This document shows positions 56,070 through 63,208 of a DNA stretch of 64,000 nt, in pieces. Each line of letters begins with the position of its first letter. Position 1 is the first letter of the stretch. Below the pieces are notes generated by a model. The model was not told where the DNA came from and did no database searches. It saw only the letters and a list, made by a program, of their open reading frames with translations. The DNA is from Clostridia bacterium (GTDB taxonomy: Bacteria > Bacillota > Clostridia > Christensenellales > Borkfalkiaceae), in the NCBI GenBank assembly GCA_900770945.1, contig CAAGME010000043.1:1-64000 (forward strand). The letters are read 5' to 3'. Position numbers and translations under genes: made by a program.

Positions 56070-56273
56070 TTACGCCTCCACAAACCACTCGTCGCGGAGC
56101 GACGCGCCGTTATTGTCGGCGATTTCGTCTTTCGATTTTCCGTTAAGATCGTTGACCCAAATTTCGAGCGCGTCGTCGATTTCGCGTTGTGTCAAAATAC
56201 CGTTGTCTTTATCCGCGTTCGCCGTTTCGAGCCACTTTTCTTTGCTGAATACTTTTTTTGCCGTGTTTGCCAT
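56070..56273 (-). CDS. Small acidic phage protein
   Basis: 67 residues, GGAGGTAATCTAAAAA before the ATG. Contains an EF-hand-like acidic stretch (NADKDNGILTQREIDDALEIW) and ends NGASLRDEWFVEA. Its first 65 nt overlap the 3' end of the reverse transcriptase gene in another frame. No family recognised; small proteins of this size with DEWFVEA-type ends are frequent next to phage lysis genes. Confidence 0.55.
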   Translation of the reverse strand: MANTAKKVFSKEKWLETANADKDNGILTQREIDDALEIWVNDLNGKSKDEIADNNGASLRDEWFVEA

Positions 56274-57324
56274 TTTTTAGATTACCTCCGTTTTGTTTAC
56301 TGTAATTGCTTACAATTTTTTTGAGTTTGTTTTTCGGTGCGTACGGATAGATTTTTTCTTTGTAAAACCCGCGCGCGTTTATGTGCGATAACCAACCGAT
56401 AAGCGATAAAAGACTCATTGCTTGCCGCGGCGTTATGTGTTGCGTCTTTTTAACCTTGCGCACCCGTCGGCATAGCCGAAAAAATATCTTTTTGCGAAGT
56501 ATCGTTTTGTTTTTATAAAACCGATACCCGACAAAATCAATCGGGCGCGAATTGAGTTTCCAAACTTGCCAATTACCTTTTATCTTTAATCCGATACCGT
56601 GCAAGTAGTTATCAATCGCCGCAACCGCTTTATGTAACTTTCGCTTGTTAGAGTCTATCAAAACCATATCGTCAACGTATCGGACGTAGTATTTGACGTG
56701 CAATACTTCTTTGATATAGTGGTCTAAACCCTCCAAGTAAAAATTTGAAAACCATTGCGACGTATAATATCCGATAGGTAGATGATCGCCGCCATTTTCG
56801 AGGACTTGTCCGACAAGACGTAAAAACTTGTCGTCTTTGATTTTCCGTTTAAGCATATCGAGCAATATAGACGGGCGGACGCTGTCGAAAAATTTTGATA
56901 CGTCGAGTTTTGCAACGTAGCGCATTTTTTCGTCGTGTATTGCCGTTTCAACGTACGCCTTCGCGTCAATGCCGCCACGGTTCGGAATACTACCGCAACA
57001 ATAACGGTACATACCGCGCGTTATAACGGGTTGCGCCGCCGTTATGATAAGCCAATGCACGATTTGGTCGGGGTAAAACTTCGGTATCGTTATTTGACGC
57101 GTTTTGTTACAAGAGCGGTCGTAAATTTCAATATGTTCGTTCGGCGAAAGTTTTACCGTTTCGGTTTCGAGCATTGCTTTTAATTTTTGCGCGTAACCGT
57201 CAATATCGCTTAATATCGCTTTGACATAGAGCCGATCCGTCTTACCTTTCGCGGCGTTTTTAATCGCTTTCTTGATAAAATCGACGTCGCACATTTTCTC
57301 GTATAGATAACCGACTCTTTTCAT
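56209..57324 (-). CDS. Reverse transcriptase of a diversity-generating retroelement
   Basis: 371 residues from the ATG at 57322-57324 (AAAGGATATTCT before it). RT motifs: RQITIPKFYPDQIVHWLI, catalytic motif A KLDVSKFFDSV (D141), the DGR-specific motif LPIGYYTSQWFSN (G-x3-S-Q, residues 184-190) and YVRYVDDMVLI (YVDD 216-219), then NSRPIDFVGYRFYKNKT. The GxxxSQ motif separates DGR RTs from retron and group II intron RTs. It copies the template repeat RNA with adenine errors and delivers the cDNA to the variable repeat. Located 119 nt from the template repeat. No avd accessory gene was found. Its C-terminus overlaps the next small gene by 65 nt. Confidence 0.93.
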   Translation of the reverse strand: MKRVGYLYEKMCDVDFIKKAIKNAAKGKTDRLYVKAILSDIDGYAQKLKAMLETETVKLSPNEHIEIYDRSCNKTRQITIPKFYPDQIVHWLIITAAQPVITRGMYRYCCGSIPNRGGIDAKAYVETAIHDEKMRYVAKLDVSKFFDSVRPSILLDMLKRKIKDDKFLRLVGQVLENGGDHLPIGYYTSQWFSNFYLEGLDHYIKEVLHVKYYVRYVDDMVLIDSNKRKLHKAVAAIDNYLHGIGLKIKGNWQVWKLNSRPIDFVGYRFYKNKTILRKKIFFRLCRRVRKVKKTQHITPRQAMSLLSLIGWLSHINARGFYKEKIYPYAPKNKLKKIVSNYSKQNGGNLKNGKHGKKSIQQRKVARNGERG

Positions 57325-57443
57325 AGAATATCCTTTAATCTTCTTGCGGTCTTTCAATGACTTACTAAACCGCCCTCTTTGTGAAGTGTTTTTTGCCGAG
57401 GGGCAAGGATTATACGCGCTTTTACGAAATAACAAGATTAAAT

Positions 57444-57567
57444 GCGACCCCCGATATTCGAGTTCGCGTTCGACGGATTGTAATTACCGTTCCAATTCCA
57501 CAAACCCGCGTTCGTCGTGTTGTTCCAATTCCCGCCAACCGCAAGGACAGAGCCGCCGACAGTCGCG
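57444..57567 (-). repeat. DGR template repeat (TR)
   Basis: 124 bp, aligned without gaps to the variable repeat (offset 227). In the coding (minus) orientation it is rich in AAY codons (reads as GGNWNNTTNAGLWNWNGNYN). All 15 differences from the VR are at TR adenines (plus-strand T). It lies between the target gene and the RT gene on the same strand. Confidence 0.93.
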
Positions 57568-57615
57568 TCGGGGAGTGCGCGTAATACCCTTTTTTTGTCG
57601 CTATAAAGCATACGC

Positions 57616-57637
57616 CAAGGGGGAGGTATCCCCCTTG
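57616..57637. repeat. Hairpin between VR and TR
   Basis: CAAGGGGG-AGGTAT-CCCCCTTG, perfect 8-bp stem with 6-nt loop, after the target-gene stop. Either a terminator-like element or part of the TR RNA/homing structure. Confidence 0.6.
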
Positions 57638-57643
57638 ACAATC

Positions 57644-57658
57644 CCTCTCTTAAAGAGG
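57644..57658. repeat. Small hairpin next to the IMH end of the VR
   Basis: CCTCT-CTTAA-AGAGG, 12 nt downstream (coding direction) of the VR end; overlaps the target stop codon. Position fits the DNA hairpin that aids homing in other DGRs. Confidence 0.45.
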
Positions 57659-58696
57659 TTTGTAGCAAAGGCGACCCCCGATATACGAGTACGCGTCCGA
57701 CGGACCGAAATCACCGTACCAACGCCACAAACCCGCGCTCGCCGTGTTGACCCAATACCCGCCAACCGCAAGGACAGAGCCGCCGACAGTCGCGAAGTCG
57801 CAAAAGTAGGTTGTTGCGCTACCGCCGACTTCCGTTGCGTACTGTATAAGAGGATTGCGTCCGAGCGGTTCGACCTTTTTAATGTAGTCATAGCCCGACG
57901 CGCGGTTGCCTTGATAAACGTACGGCGACGCTGTTTTGCCCGCGGTATAAGACGCGGGGTCGGTGCAAACGTAAACTTTTTCGGACGAGAAAGATATACC
58001 GTCGCACCAAGTGTAAGTATTGCCCCATAAATTCTCGATACCGCGATATTTGCAAGCGTGTTTGCCGTCGGTGTTGCTTACTTCCGATCCCGACGGGGTT
58101 TTTACGGCGTCCGTTCTACCCGTGGCGACCGCCGCCGAATTGCCGTTTGCATAACCGTACATAATCGATTGCGAGTTCGTCGTTTTCATTTCGACGAGCC
58201 ACAATTCTTTTATGATAAGGTCAATCAAAAAGTCGTATTGCTGATAACCCGCGCCGTTTGCTTTACAACCCGTGCGGAAATTGTCGCAAGTAATGTTTAC
58301 AAGTACGGTTGCGCCCGATTTTGAATACACACGCGCCGCCGACCCGCTACCTTCATATTTACCTACAAGGACGTAGTCGAGTTCGTTTCCGAGTCCGTCA
58401 ACAAACAACGTCGAAAAACCTTCGTATCGGATACCCGATATTTGGTGCTTGTATGTACCGTCGGCGTTTTTTGTAATTTTGGAATAAAACTTCGGTATTT
58501 TGATAAACACGTTGCCCGACGCGTCCGTTACTTCTTGCATATCGCACCACGGATAACAACGGTCAAAATCGCTTACAATGTCCGTCGTGCCGACCGTATA
58601 GGAAAGCCCGACGGCGTCGTCCGTCCTCGTAAGGGCGGACGGGGTGGACGAGCCGACTTTATCTACACCGTAGATTTTTGCTTTTTCAATGTTCAT
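57650..58696 (-). CDS. DGR target protein, tail-tip receptor-binding type with C-type lectin fold
   Basis: 348 residues, GGAGGTAATTAAACT before the ATG. The N-terminal half (KIYGVDKVGSS...FIKIPKFYSKI...ISGIRYEGF) matches phage/adhesin-type DGR targets; the C-terminal part has features of the C-type lectin/formylglycine-enzyme-like fold (CKYRGIENLWGNTYTWCDGI ... GGSVLAVGGYW ... GLWRWYGDFG ... SYIGGRL). The variable repeat codes for residues about 301-342; six residues (CYKPL end) follow it. Compared with the TR-encoded version 12 residues differ, nearly all at Asn (N to Y, V, S, R, D, G). It should vary host-receptor binding of the phage tail. Confidence 0.9.
   Translation of the reverse strand: MNIEKAKIYGVDKVGSSTPSALTRTDDAVGLSYTVGTTDIVSDFDRCYPWCDMQEVTDASGNVFIKIPKFYSKITKNADGTYKHQISGIRYEGFSTLFVDGLGNELDYVLVGKYEGSGSAARVYSKSGATVLVNITCDNFRTGCKANGAGYQQYDFLIDLIIKELWLVEMKTTNSQSIMYGYANGNSAAVATGRTDAVKTPSGSEVSNTDGKHACKYRGIENLWGNTYTWCDGISFSSEKVYVCTDPASYTAGKTASPYVYQGNRASGYDYIKKVEPLGRNPLIQYATEVGGSATTYFCDFATVGGSVLAVGGYWVNTASAGLWRWYGDFGPSDAYSYIGGRLCYKPL
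57671..57794 (-). repeat. DGR variable repeat (VR)
   Basis: 124 bp inside the target gene. The coding-direction 3' end (ATATCGGGGGTCGC, shared with the TR) is the likely initiation-of-mutagenic-homing site; sequence diverges from the TR right after it. Confidence 0.93.
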
Positions 58697-58699
58697 AGT

Positions 58700-59017
58700 T
58701 TAATTACCTCCTTCGAGTGCGGCAAGCCGCGTTTTAATTTTCTTAAATTCGGCGTCAATTTCGCCGCCGCGCGTATATCCGACGGCTTTTTCCGACTCCG
58801 CCGCCGTTGCGGCATAAATTGCGATTGACGCGCCGCCGCCCTCGGTTTTGAGTGCAACAAGGTTTGCCCAAGCGGTCGTACCGTCGCCGATTTTCAAAAC
58901 CTTGTTTGTGGTATCGTAGCCAAATTCGCCCGCGGAAAGTACCGAGTTTTTACTCGCCCAATTTGCCGCGGTGTCTTGTCTGACTTTGAGTGTTACGGTT
59001 ATATTCCGCGTTGCCAT
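58700..59017 (-). CDS. Small tail protein with Mtd N-terminal-like domain
   Basis: 105 residues, AAGGAGGTCAAA before the ATG. RQDTAANWASKNSVLSAGEFGYDTTNKVLKIGDGTTAWANL (read in parts) matches the N-terminal beta-prism domain of the Bordetella phage major tropism determinant (Mtd_N). The C-terminus is a coiled-coil-like helix (GEIDAEFKKIKTRLAALEGG). It lies 3 nt upstream of the DGR target start, so it may be the trimeric stalk to which the target binds. Confidence 0.75.
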   Translation of the reverse strand: MATRNITVTLKVRQDTAANWASKNSVLSAGEFGYDTTNKVLKIGDGTTAWANLVALKTEGGGASIAIYAATAAESEKAVGYTRGGEIDAEFKKIKTRLAALEGGN

Positions 59018-59028
59018 TTTGACCTCCT

Positions 59029-60210
59029 TTACGCCTTACCGCCGTTAATCGTCAACGTATCGGTTGAAAGTACAACGTTTCCGCCGTCTTTCAATTCGGT
59101 TACGCTTTTGTTTTTGAAATTCGAGTTGAAGTTTGCGGTAGCGCGCGCCTCGGTAAAGTAAAGGTTTGCACCTTCCGCAATATCGCTCGTAGTAAGCACA
59201 ACCGCGCCCGTTTTACTGTTTACCGAAAGCACCTTACAATCGGGGGTGCGCAACCAAACCCAATTTGCAAGCACGGTCGGATCGTCGGCGTTAAGTATGT
59301 AAGACTTGTTTTCGTCCGTACGGACTGCCACGTCGCCACGTTGCGCGGAAAGCGCGAGCATTGCGGCTTGACTGTCAACGACAAAAGTTTCGGTAATCGC
59401 GATTGCGGGGAGTAAACTTTCGTCGAGTTTTCCGTCGCTACCAAGCACGGGAACGTTGCCCGCCGCCGTACCGACGTTTTTACCCGCCGCTGTTCCCACG
59501 TCGCTAATCTTTGAAAGTGTAAGCGAGGGGATAAGGGCGACCGCGATTTTTGCGCTTGCGTCAAGCACGGGTACATTGCCCGCCGCCGTTCCCGTATTCT
59601 TACTTGCCGCCGTTCCCGCGTCCGAAATTTTGGAAAGGGTAAGAGCGGGAATATCCGCCGCCGTAAGTTGCGTTGCGCTTGTGATAATACCTTTTGCGTT
59701 TACGGTAACTTTGGTATAAGTTCCCGCCGATACGCCGCTATTTGCAAGCACGAGGACGTATTCGACGTCGCCGCTACCGTCAAACGTTTTAGAGTTTACG
59801 ACGACCGCGCCCGAAAACTTAATCGTCCTTGCGGTTTGAAGTTTAACTGCCTCGTCGGCGAGTGTTGCTTTGTCGATTTTTCCTTGCGAGTCCAAAAGCC
59901 CGATCCACGTTGCCGTACTTGCGGTTTTTGCAAAAAGGATATAAGCCTTCGTACCCGTCGTGTCAACCCAAAGCGTGCCAATGTCGTAGCCGACGTCGCT
60001 CGCGGTGGGGGCGGTGTTTTTGACTTCGACGTTTCCGCCGAGTCCGTATTTCAACGAGTTGTATGCGGTATTGCCGTCGCCGATCTTAAATTTGCGAGTG
60101 TCGGTTTCGACGCCAAGTTCGCCGAGCGTCAAAACGGGGTTTTTACTCGCCCAATTTGCCGCCGTGTCATTGCGCATAATCAACGTTACGTTGAGTGTTT
60201 TGTTTGACAT
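59029..60210 (-). CDS. Tail fibre with Mtd N-terminal-like domain and repeats
   Basis: 393 residues from the ATG at 60208-60210 (GGAGGTAATTAAA before it). The first about 45 residues repeat the Mtd_N pattern (DTAANWASKNPVLTLGELG ... RKFKIGDGNTAYNSLKY). A middle section carries two copies of a fibre repeat (IPALTLSKISDAGTAASKNTGTAAGNVPVLD and the related IPSLTLSKISDVGTAAGKN...), followed by a C-terminal beta domain with EGANLYFTEARATANFN. Phage side or tail fibre. Confidence 0.85.
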   Translation of the reverse strand: MSNKTLNVTLIMRNDTAANWASKNPVLTLGELGVETDTRKFKIGDGNTAYNSLKYGLGGNVEVKNTAPTASDVGYDIGTLWVDTTGTKAYILFAKTASTATWIGLLDSQGKIDKATLADEAVKLQTARTIKFSGAVVVNSKTFDGSGDVEYVLVLANSGVSAGTYTKVTVNAKGIITSATQLTAADIPALTLSKISDAGTAASKNTGTAAGNVPVLDASAKIAVALIPSLTLSKISDVGTAAGKNVGTAAGNVPVLGSDGKLDESLLPAIAITETFVVDSQAAMLALSAQRGDVAVRTDENKSYILNADDPTVLANWVWLRTPDCKVLSVNSKTGAVVLTTSDIAEGANLYFTEARATANFNSNFKNKSVTELKDGGNVVLSTDTLTINGGKA

Positions 60211-60211
60211 T

Positions 60212-60838
60212 TTAATTACCTCCGTTAGCATTGATAATTGTTATATCGTCGAGATCAAGCCCGATAATAACGTAATTGTTTATTGCCGTATCGTAGCGGT
60301 ACGGCGTGTTTGTTGCCGCGTCGATATAGATTACACCGCCGACTCCGACGTCGGGGAAGTGGGCGCGGTCGATACATTCGGTAACGCCGCCGTCCTTTTG
60401 TTCAAGCGCGGTAACGCGGTCGTCAAGGTCTTGCAACTCGTCGGGGTATTCTTTGGAAATAACCTCGTCGGCGGGGATTTCTAAATCGAAAGTCGCGTTA
60501 AAAATTTCCGTTTGCCAAATTATCGTATCGTCGTTTTCCGCCTTTTGGAAAAGCACTTGCATATCGACGTTGCGTTGCCTTGTAACCTTTTTCGGAAAAA
60601 CATAAATGAGTCTTACCTTTTCGGGGTCGGTATCGACGTCGAAAATAAAATGTCGCGTTTTATCGACGAACGTAAAATCGCGGTTGACAATCTTAATAAA
60701 CGGCGTAAATTCGGCAAGGTTCAAATTGCCTTGTTTCTTGTCGATTATCATTGTCAAATCGTCGGCAAGGTTATTACCGACAACTCCAATTCGGAAAAAT
60801 CTTTGTTGCGGGGATTTGCCGCAAAAGGTAAGTTTCAT
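60212..60838 (-). CDS. Phage baseplate/tail protein (BppU-like N-terminus)
   Basis: 208 residues, GGAGGGCTTGCA before the ATG. RNVDMQVLFQKAENDDTIIW resembles strands of baseplate upper-protein (BppU) N-terminal domains; a coiled-coil (ELQDLDDRVTALEQKDGG) and a small C-terminal beta part follow. One nt upstream of the fibre gene. Probably links fibres to the baseplate. Moderate confidence in the exact class. Confidence 0.6.
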   Translation of the reverse strand: MKLTFCGKSPQQRFFRIGVVGNNLADDLTMIIDKKQGNLNLAEFTPFIKIVNRDFTFVDKTRHFIFDVDTDPEKVRLIYVFPKKVTRQRNVDMQVLFQKAENDDTIIWQTEIFNATFDLEIPADEVISKEYPDELQDLDDRVTALEQKDGGVTECIDRAHFPDVGVGGVIYIDAATNTPYRYDTAINNYVIIGLDLDDITIINANGGN

Positions 60839-60852
60839 TGCAAGCCCTCCTT

Positions 60853-62004
60853 CTATGCCTCGCCGCCGCTGAAAATGATTGTATCGTTTTCGTCGATCAA
60901 TCCGCCGCCCTCGAAAGTTGCTTGCGGTGTTCCGTTAAGTGTAACGGTTGTACCTTGTTTCGTTCCGATTTGCTGTTCGAGGTCATTTACTTTTTGCTCG
61001 ACTTGCGTTTTTGTGGTACTTGCAAGGTTTGCCGCGTCGCTTGCGGTTTGTTTTGCCTCGTTCGCGGCTGATACCGCATTGTCGGACTTTGTGTTTGCCG
61101 CACTTGCAACTTCGGTTGCGCTATCCGCTTTTGTATCCGCGCCGTTTGCGGTTTCGATTGCCGTTTCCGCTTTGCTGACGGCGTCCTCGGCTTTGGTTTT
61201 TGCGCCGTTCGCCGTAGTAACCGCACCCGCCGCCACCGTTTCGGCGTTTCCCGCTTTTGTATCCGCGCTTTCGGCAATACCTTTGACCGTTTCGGCGGTG
61301 GTCTTTGCGCCGTTCGCTGTTTCGACTGCATTATCGGATTTTGTATTCGCGGCGTTTGCCGCGCTGACGGCGTTTGTTGCTTTCGATACTGCGTCCGTTG
61401 CCTTTGCGACTGCGTCGTCGGACTTTGTGTTTGCCGCATTTGCCGCTGAAATAGCGGTGTTTGCCGCCGCGACTGCGCTTGCGGCTTTTTCGAGTGCCTC
61501 GTCAACGATTGTTTTAATCGTTGCATAGTCGGCAACGGGGTTTATCAACTTTTTAAGATTGACGATCGACGTACCCGAAATTTCAAACGAATACAACGGG
61601 AGTTCGTAAGCCGTGTTGACATTGTCTGCGGTCGCCGCGTAGGTGTCGTTTTGTTCGAGCGTTATCGCCTCGTAAGTACGATTGACAACCGCTAAAAGAC
61701 TACAATTTGCGTCGTCCGACGGGTGGTACGTTTCGATACGCGCCACAACGTAACCGACAAAGCCGTCAAAAATTTGCGGGGCGACTAATTCCGCCGCCGT
61801 GATTTCGCACATACGACCTTGCACCAAAAACGCGCCCGTGCCGATTTGTATTTTTTGACCGACGATTTGCGCGGCAAGTTCGTTGCCGTAACCCTTGTAA
61901 TATCCGTTTGCTTTGCTTTGGTCTATAAAACGCGAGCGTACTTCAAGCGCGTACAAATTCGCGTTGAAATTAAAACAACCTTGAAACGTTACGGGTTTTA
62001 TCAT
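60853..62004 (-). CDS. Tail fibre with alanine-rich coiled coil
   Basis: 383 residues, AGGAGGTCAGCA before the ATG. The N-terminal about 170 residues form a baseplate-attachment-like domain (MIKPVTFQGCFNFNANLY ... GKIQIGTGAFLVQGRM-like ... YELPLYSFEISG). Residues about 185-340 are a long Ala/Thr/Asn/Lys-rich heptad region made of near-repeats (SAANAANTKSDNAVETANGA, ETANGADTKADSATEVASAA), certainly a trimeric coiled-coil shaft. The tip is short. Confidence 0.8.
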   Translation of the reverse strand: MIKPVTFQGCFNFNANLYALEVRSRFIDQSKANGYYKGYGNELAAQIVGQKIQIGTGAFLVQGRMCEITAAELVAPQIFDGFVGYVVARIETYHPSDDANCSLLAVVNRTYEAITLEQNDTYAATADNVNTAYELPLYSFEISGTSIVNLKKLINPVADYATIKTIVDEALEKAASAVAAANTAISAANAANTKSDDAVAKATDAVSKATNAVSAANAANTKSDNAVETANGAKTTAETVKGIAESADTKAGNAETVAAGAVTTANGAKTKAEDAVSKAETAIETANGADTKADSATEVASAANTKSDNAVSAANEAKQTASDAANLASTTKTQVEQKVNDLEQQIGTKQGTTVTLNGTPQATFEGGGLIDENDTIIFSGGEA

Positions 62005-62014
62005 TGCTGACCTC

Positions 62015-63193
62015 CTAATTTTTGATAACTTCGGTCAAAAGTATTTTCTTAAAACCGAGTTTGATTTTTGTATTTTTGCCGTCGCCGTCGAGCGTGATTA
62101 TTTTCTCGCTTATGGGCAACGTCTTAAATAACTTACCGTCGTAATAAAGGGCAACCTTCGTATAAAGTCGGTAACCCGAAAAGTCTATCGGGTCAATCGT
62201 TTTGTTGTTGTCGATAATGATATTATCAACGTATCGCGCGTTAGCGAGTTCGTAAACCGCGTTAAACTGTGCGTCCGCTAAATATTCCGACTCATAATAC
62301 TTTGCCTTTACGGGGTAGAGCCGCCCGTCGATATTCCCGTTCTCGTTCGATTGTACAATGTTGTTGTTTTTATCGCGGTAATAATAGACGGTTGCAATAG
62401 TGGAGGGGCGGGGCTGATATTTCGGGATATAAACGGGGTTTCCGTCTTTATCGGTAACGGGATCGCCGTTTGCGTCCGTCTTTTGCGTTGTGGTATAAAT
62501 GATATTGCCGTCCGCGTCCGTTTCGGGCGTTTCGACGTTGTATTTGATAGTTGCAACCGTTTTGTTTGTCGTTGTCGAAGTCGTGGTTAGTTCGTGGATA
62601 AAGTCGCGTAAATCGACGCTTACGGCGTCCGTACACTTAACGAACGTAAAGACAATTTTTCCCGACGCGATGTCGTAGTAACTTTCGATATTGTACTCGT
62701 AGTATTTCAAGTAACATTTCAAGAATTTGTACGCATTGACAAATTGATATGTACCCGCATAACTGCCGTACGTTGTCGTCGTGTCGGTGTTATCGGTCGG
62801 GATATTGACAACAACGGGGATTTTATTTACTGCCGTATCTTTGCCGTCAAAGACTTGCGTTTTTACCTTTGTAAAGATAGCCGACAACCGCCCGTCAAAA
62901 CTGCCGTCGGCGGTGTAGTCGAGTAATATTTCGGTATCCCAAAGGGTTTTGAAGTCAAGCCCTTTGACGGTGCGTTTATTGTATTCGGGCTTTATTTCGT
63001 CGGCAAAGCAAGCGTACTCGTAATTTCCGCGGTCGTCGTTAAGCACGGCGATTTTTGCGTCGTTTATATCAACGTCGCAAACGCCCTCGGCGGAAAACGA
63101 GTCGTTGTCGTAAACGCGGGTCGTTAAATCGTACGTCGCGTTGTCAACGTTCGTAATATGCTTTTTGTTTTCGTCGTATATTGCGATATACAC
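62015..63193 (-). CDS. Phage tail protein (Gp37/Tal-like baseplate hub component)
   Basis: 392 residues starting at a GTG (63191-63193) with AAGGAGG 8 nt upstream. YIAIYDENKKHITNVDNATYDLTTRVYDNDSFSAEG (in parts) and the later YNIESYYDIASGKIVFTF match siphophage tail-tip proteins of the ReqiPepy6 Gp37-like group. An internal Asp/Thr-rich loop (TPETDADGNIIYTTTQKTDA) looks like a variable insertion. It follows the Dit-like gene, the normal place for the tail-associated protein. Confidence 0.75.
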   Translation of the reverse strand: MYIAIYDENKKHITNVDNATYDLTTRVYDNDSFSAEGVCDVDINDAKIAVLNDDRGNYEYACFADEIKPEYNKRTVKGLDFKTLWDTEILLDYTADGSFDGRLSAIFTKVKTQVFDGKDTAVNKIPVVVNIPTDNTDTTTTYGSYAGTYQFVNAYKFLKCYLKYYEYNIESYYDIASGKIVFTFVKCTDAVSVDLRDFIHELTTTSTTTNKTVATIKYNVETPETDADGNIIYTTTQKTDANGDPVTDKDGNPVYIPKYQPRPSTIATVYYYRDKNNNIVQSNENGNIDGRLYPVKAKYYESEYLADAQFNAVYELANARYVDNIIIDNNKTIDPIDFSGYRLYTKVALYYDGKLFKTLPISEKIITLDGDGKNTKIKLGFKKILLTEVIKN

Positions 63194-63208
63194 GCCCGCC
63201 GCCTCCTT

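Noticed and set aside
57438..57668. 76-codon frame ending in a sequence like the DGR target C-terminus
   Set aside because: It is the template repeat read in the target frame; it has no own ribosome site and its asparagine-rich sequence is explained by the TR.
60512..61528. 338-codon frame antisense to tail-protein genes, with repeated hydrophobic SAFVSAPFAV-like segments
   Set aside because: The apparent membrane repeats come from the opposite strand of the Ala-rich coiled coil; no ribosome site and it crosses two real genes.
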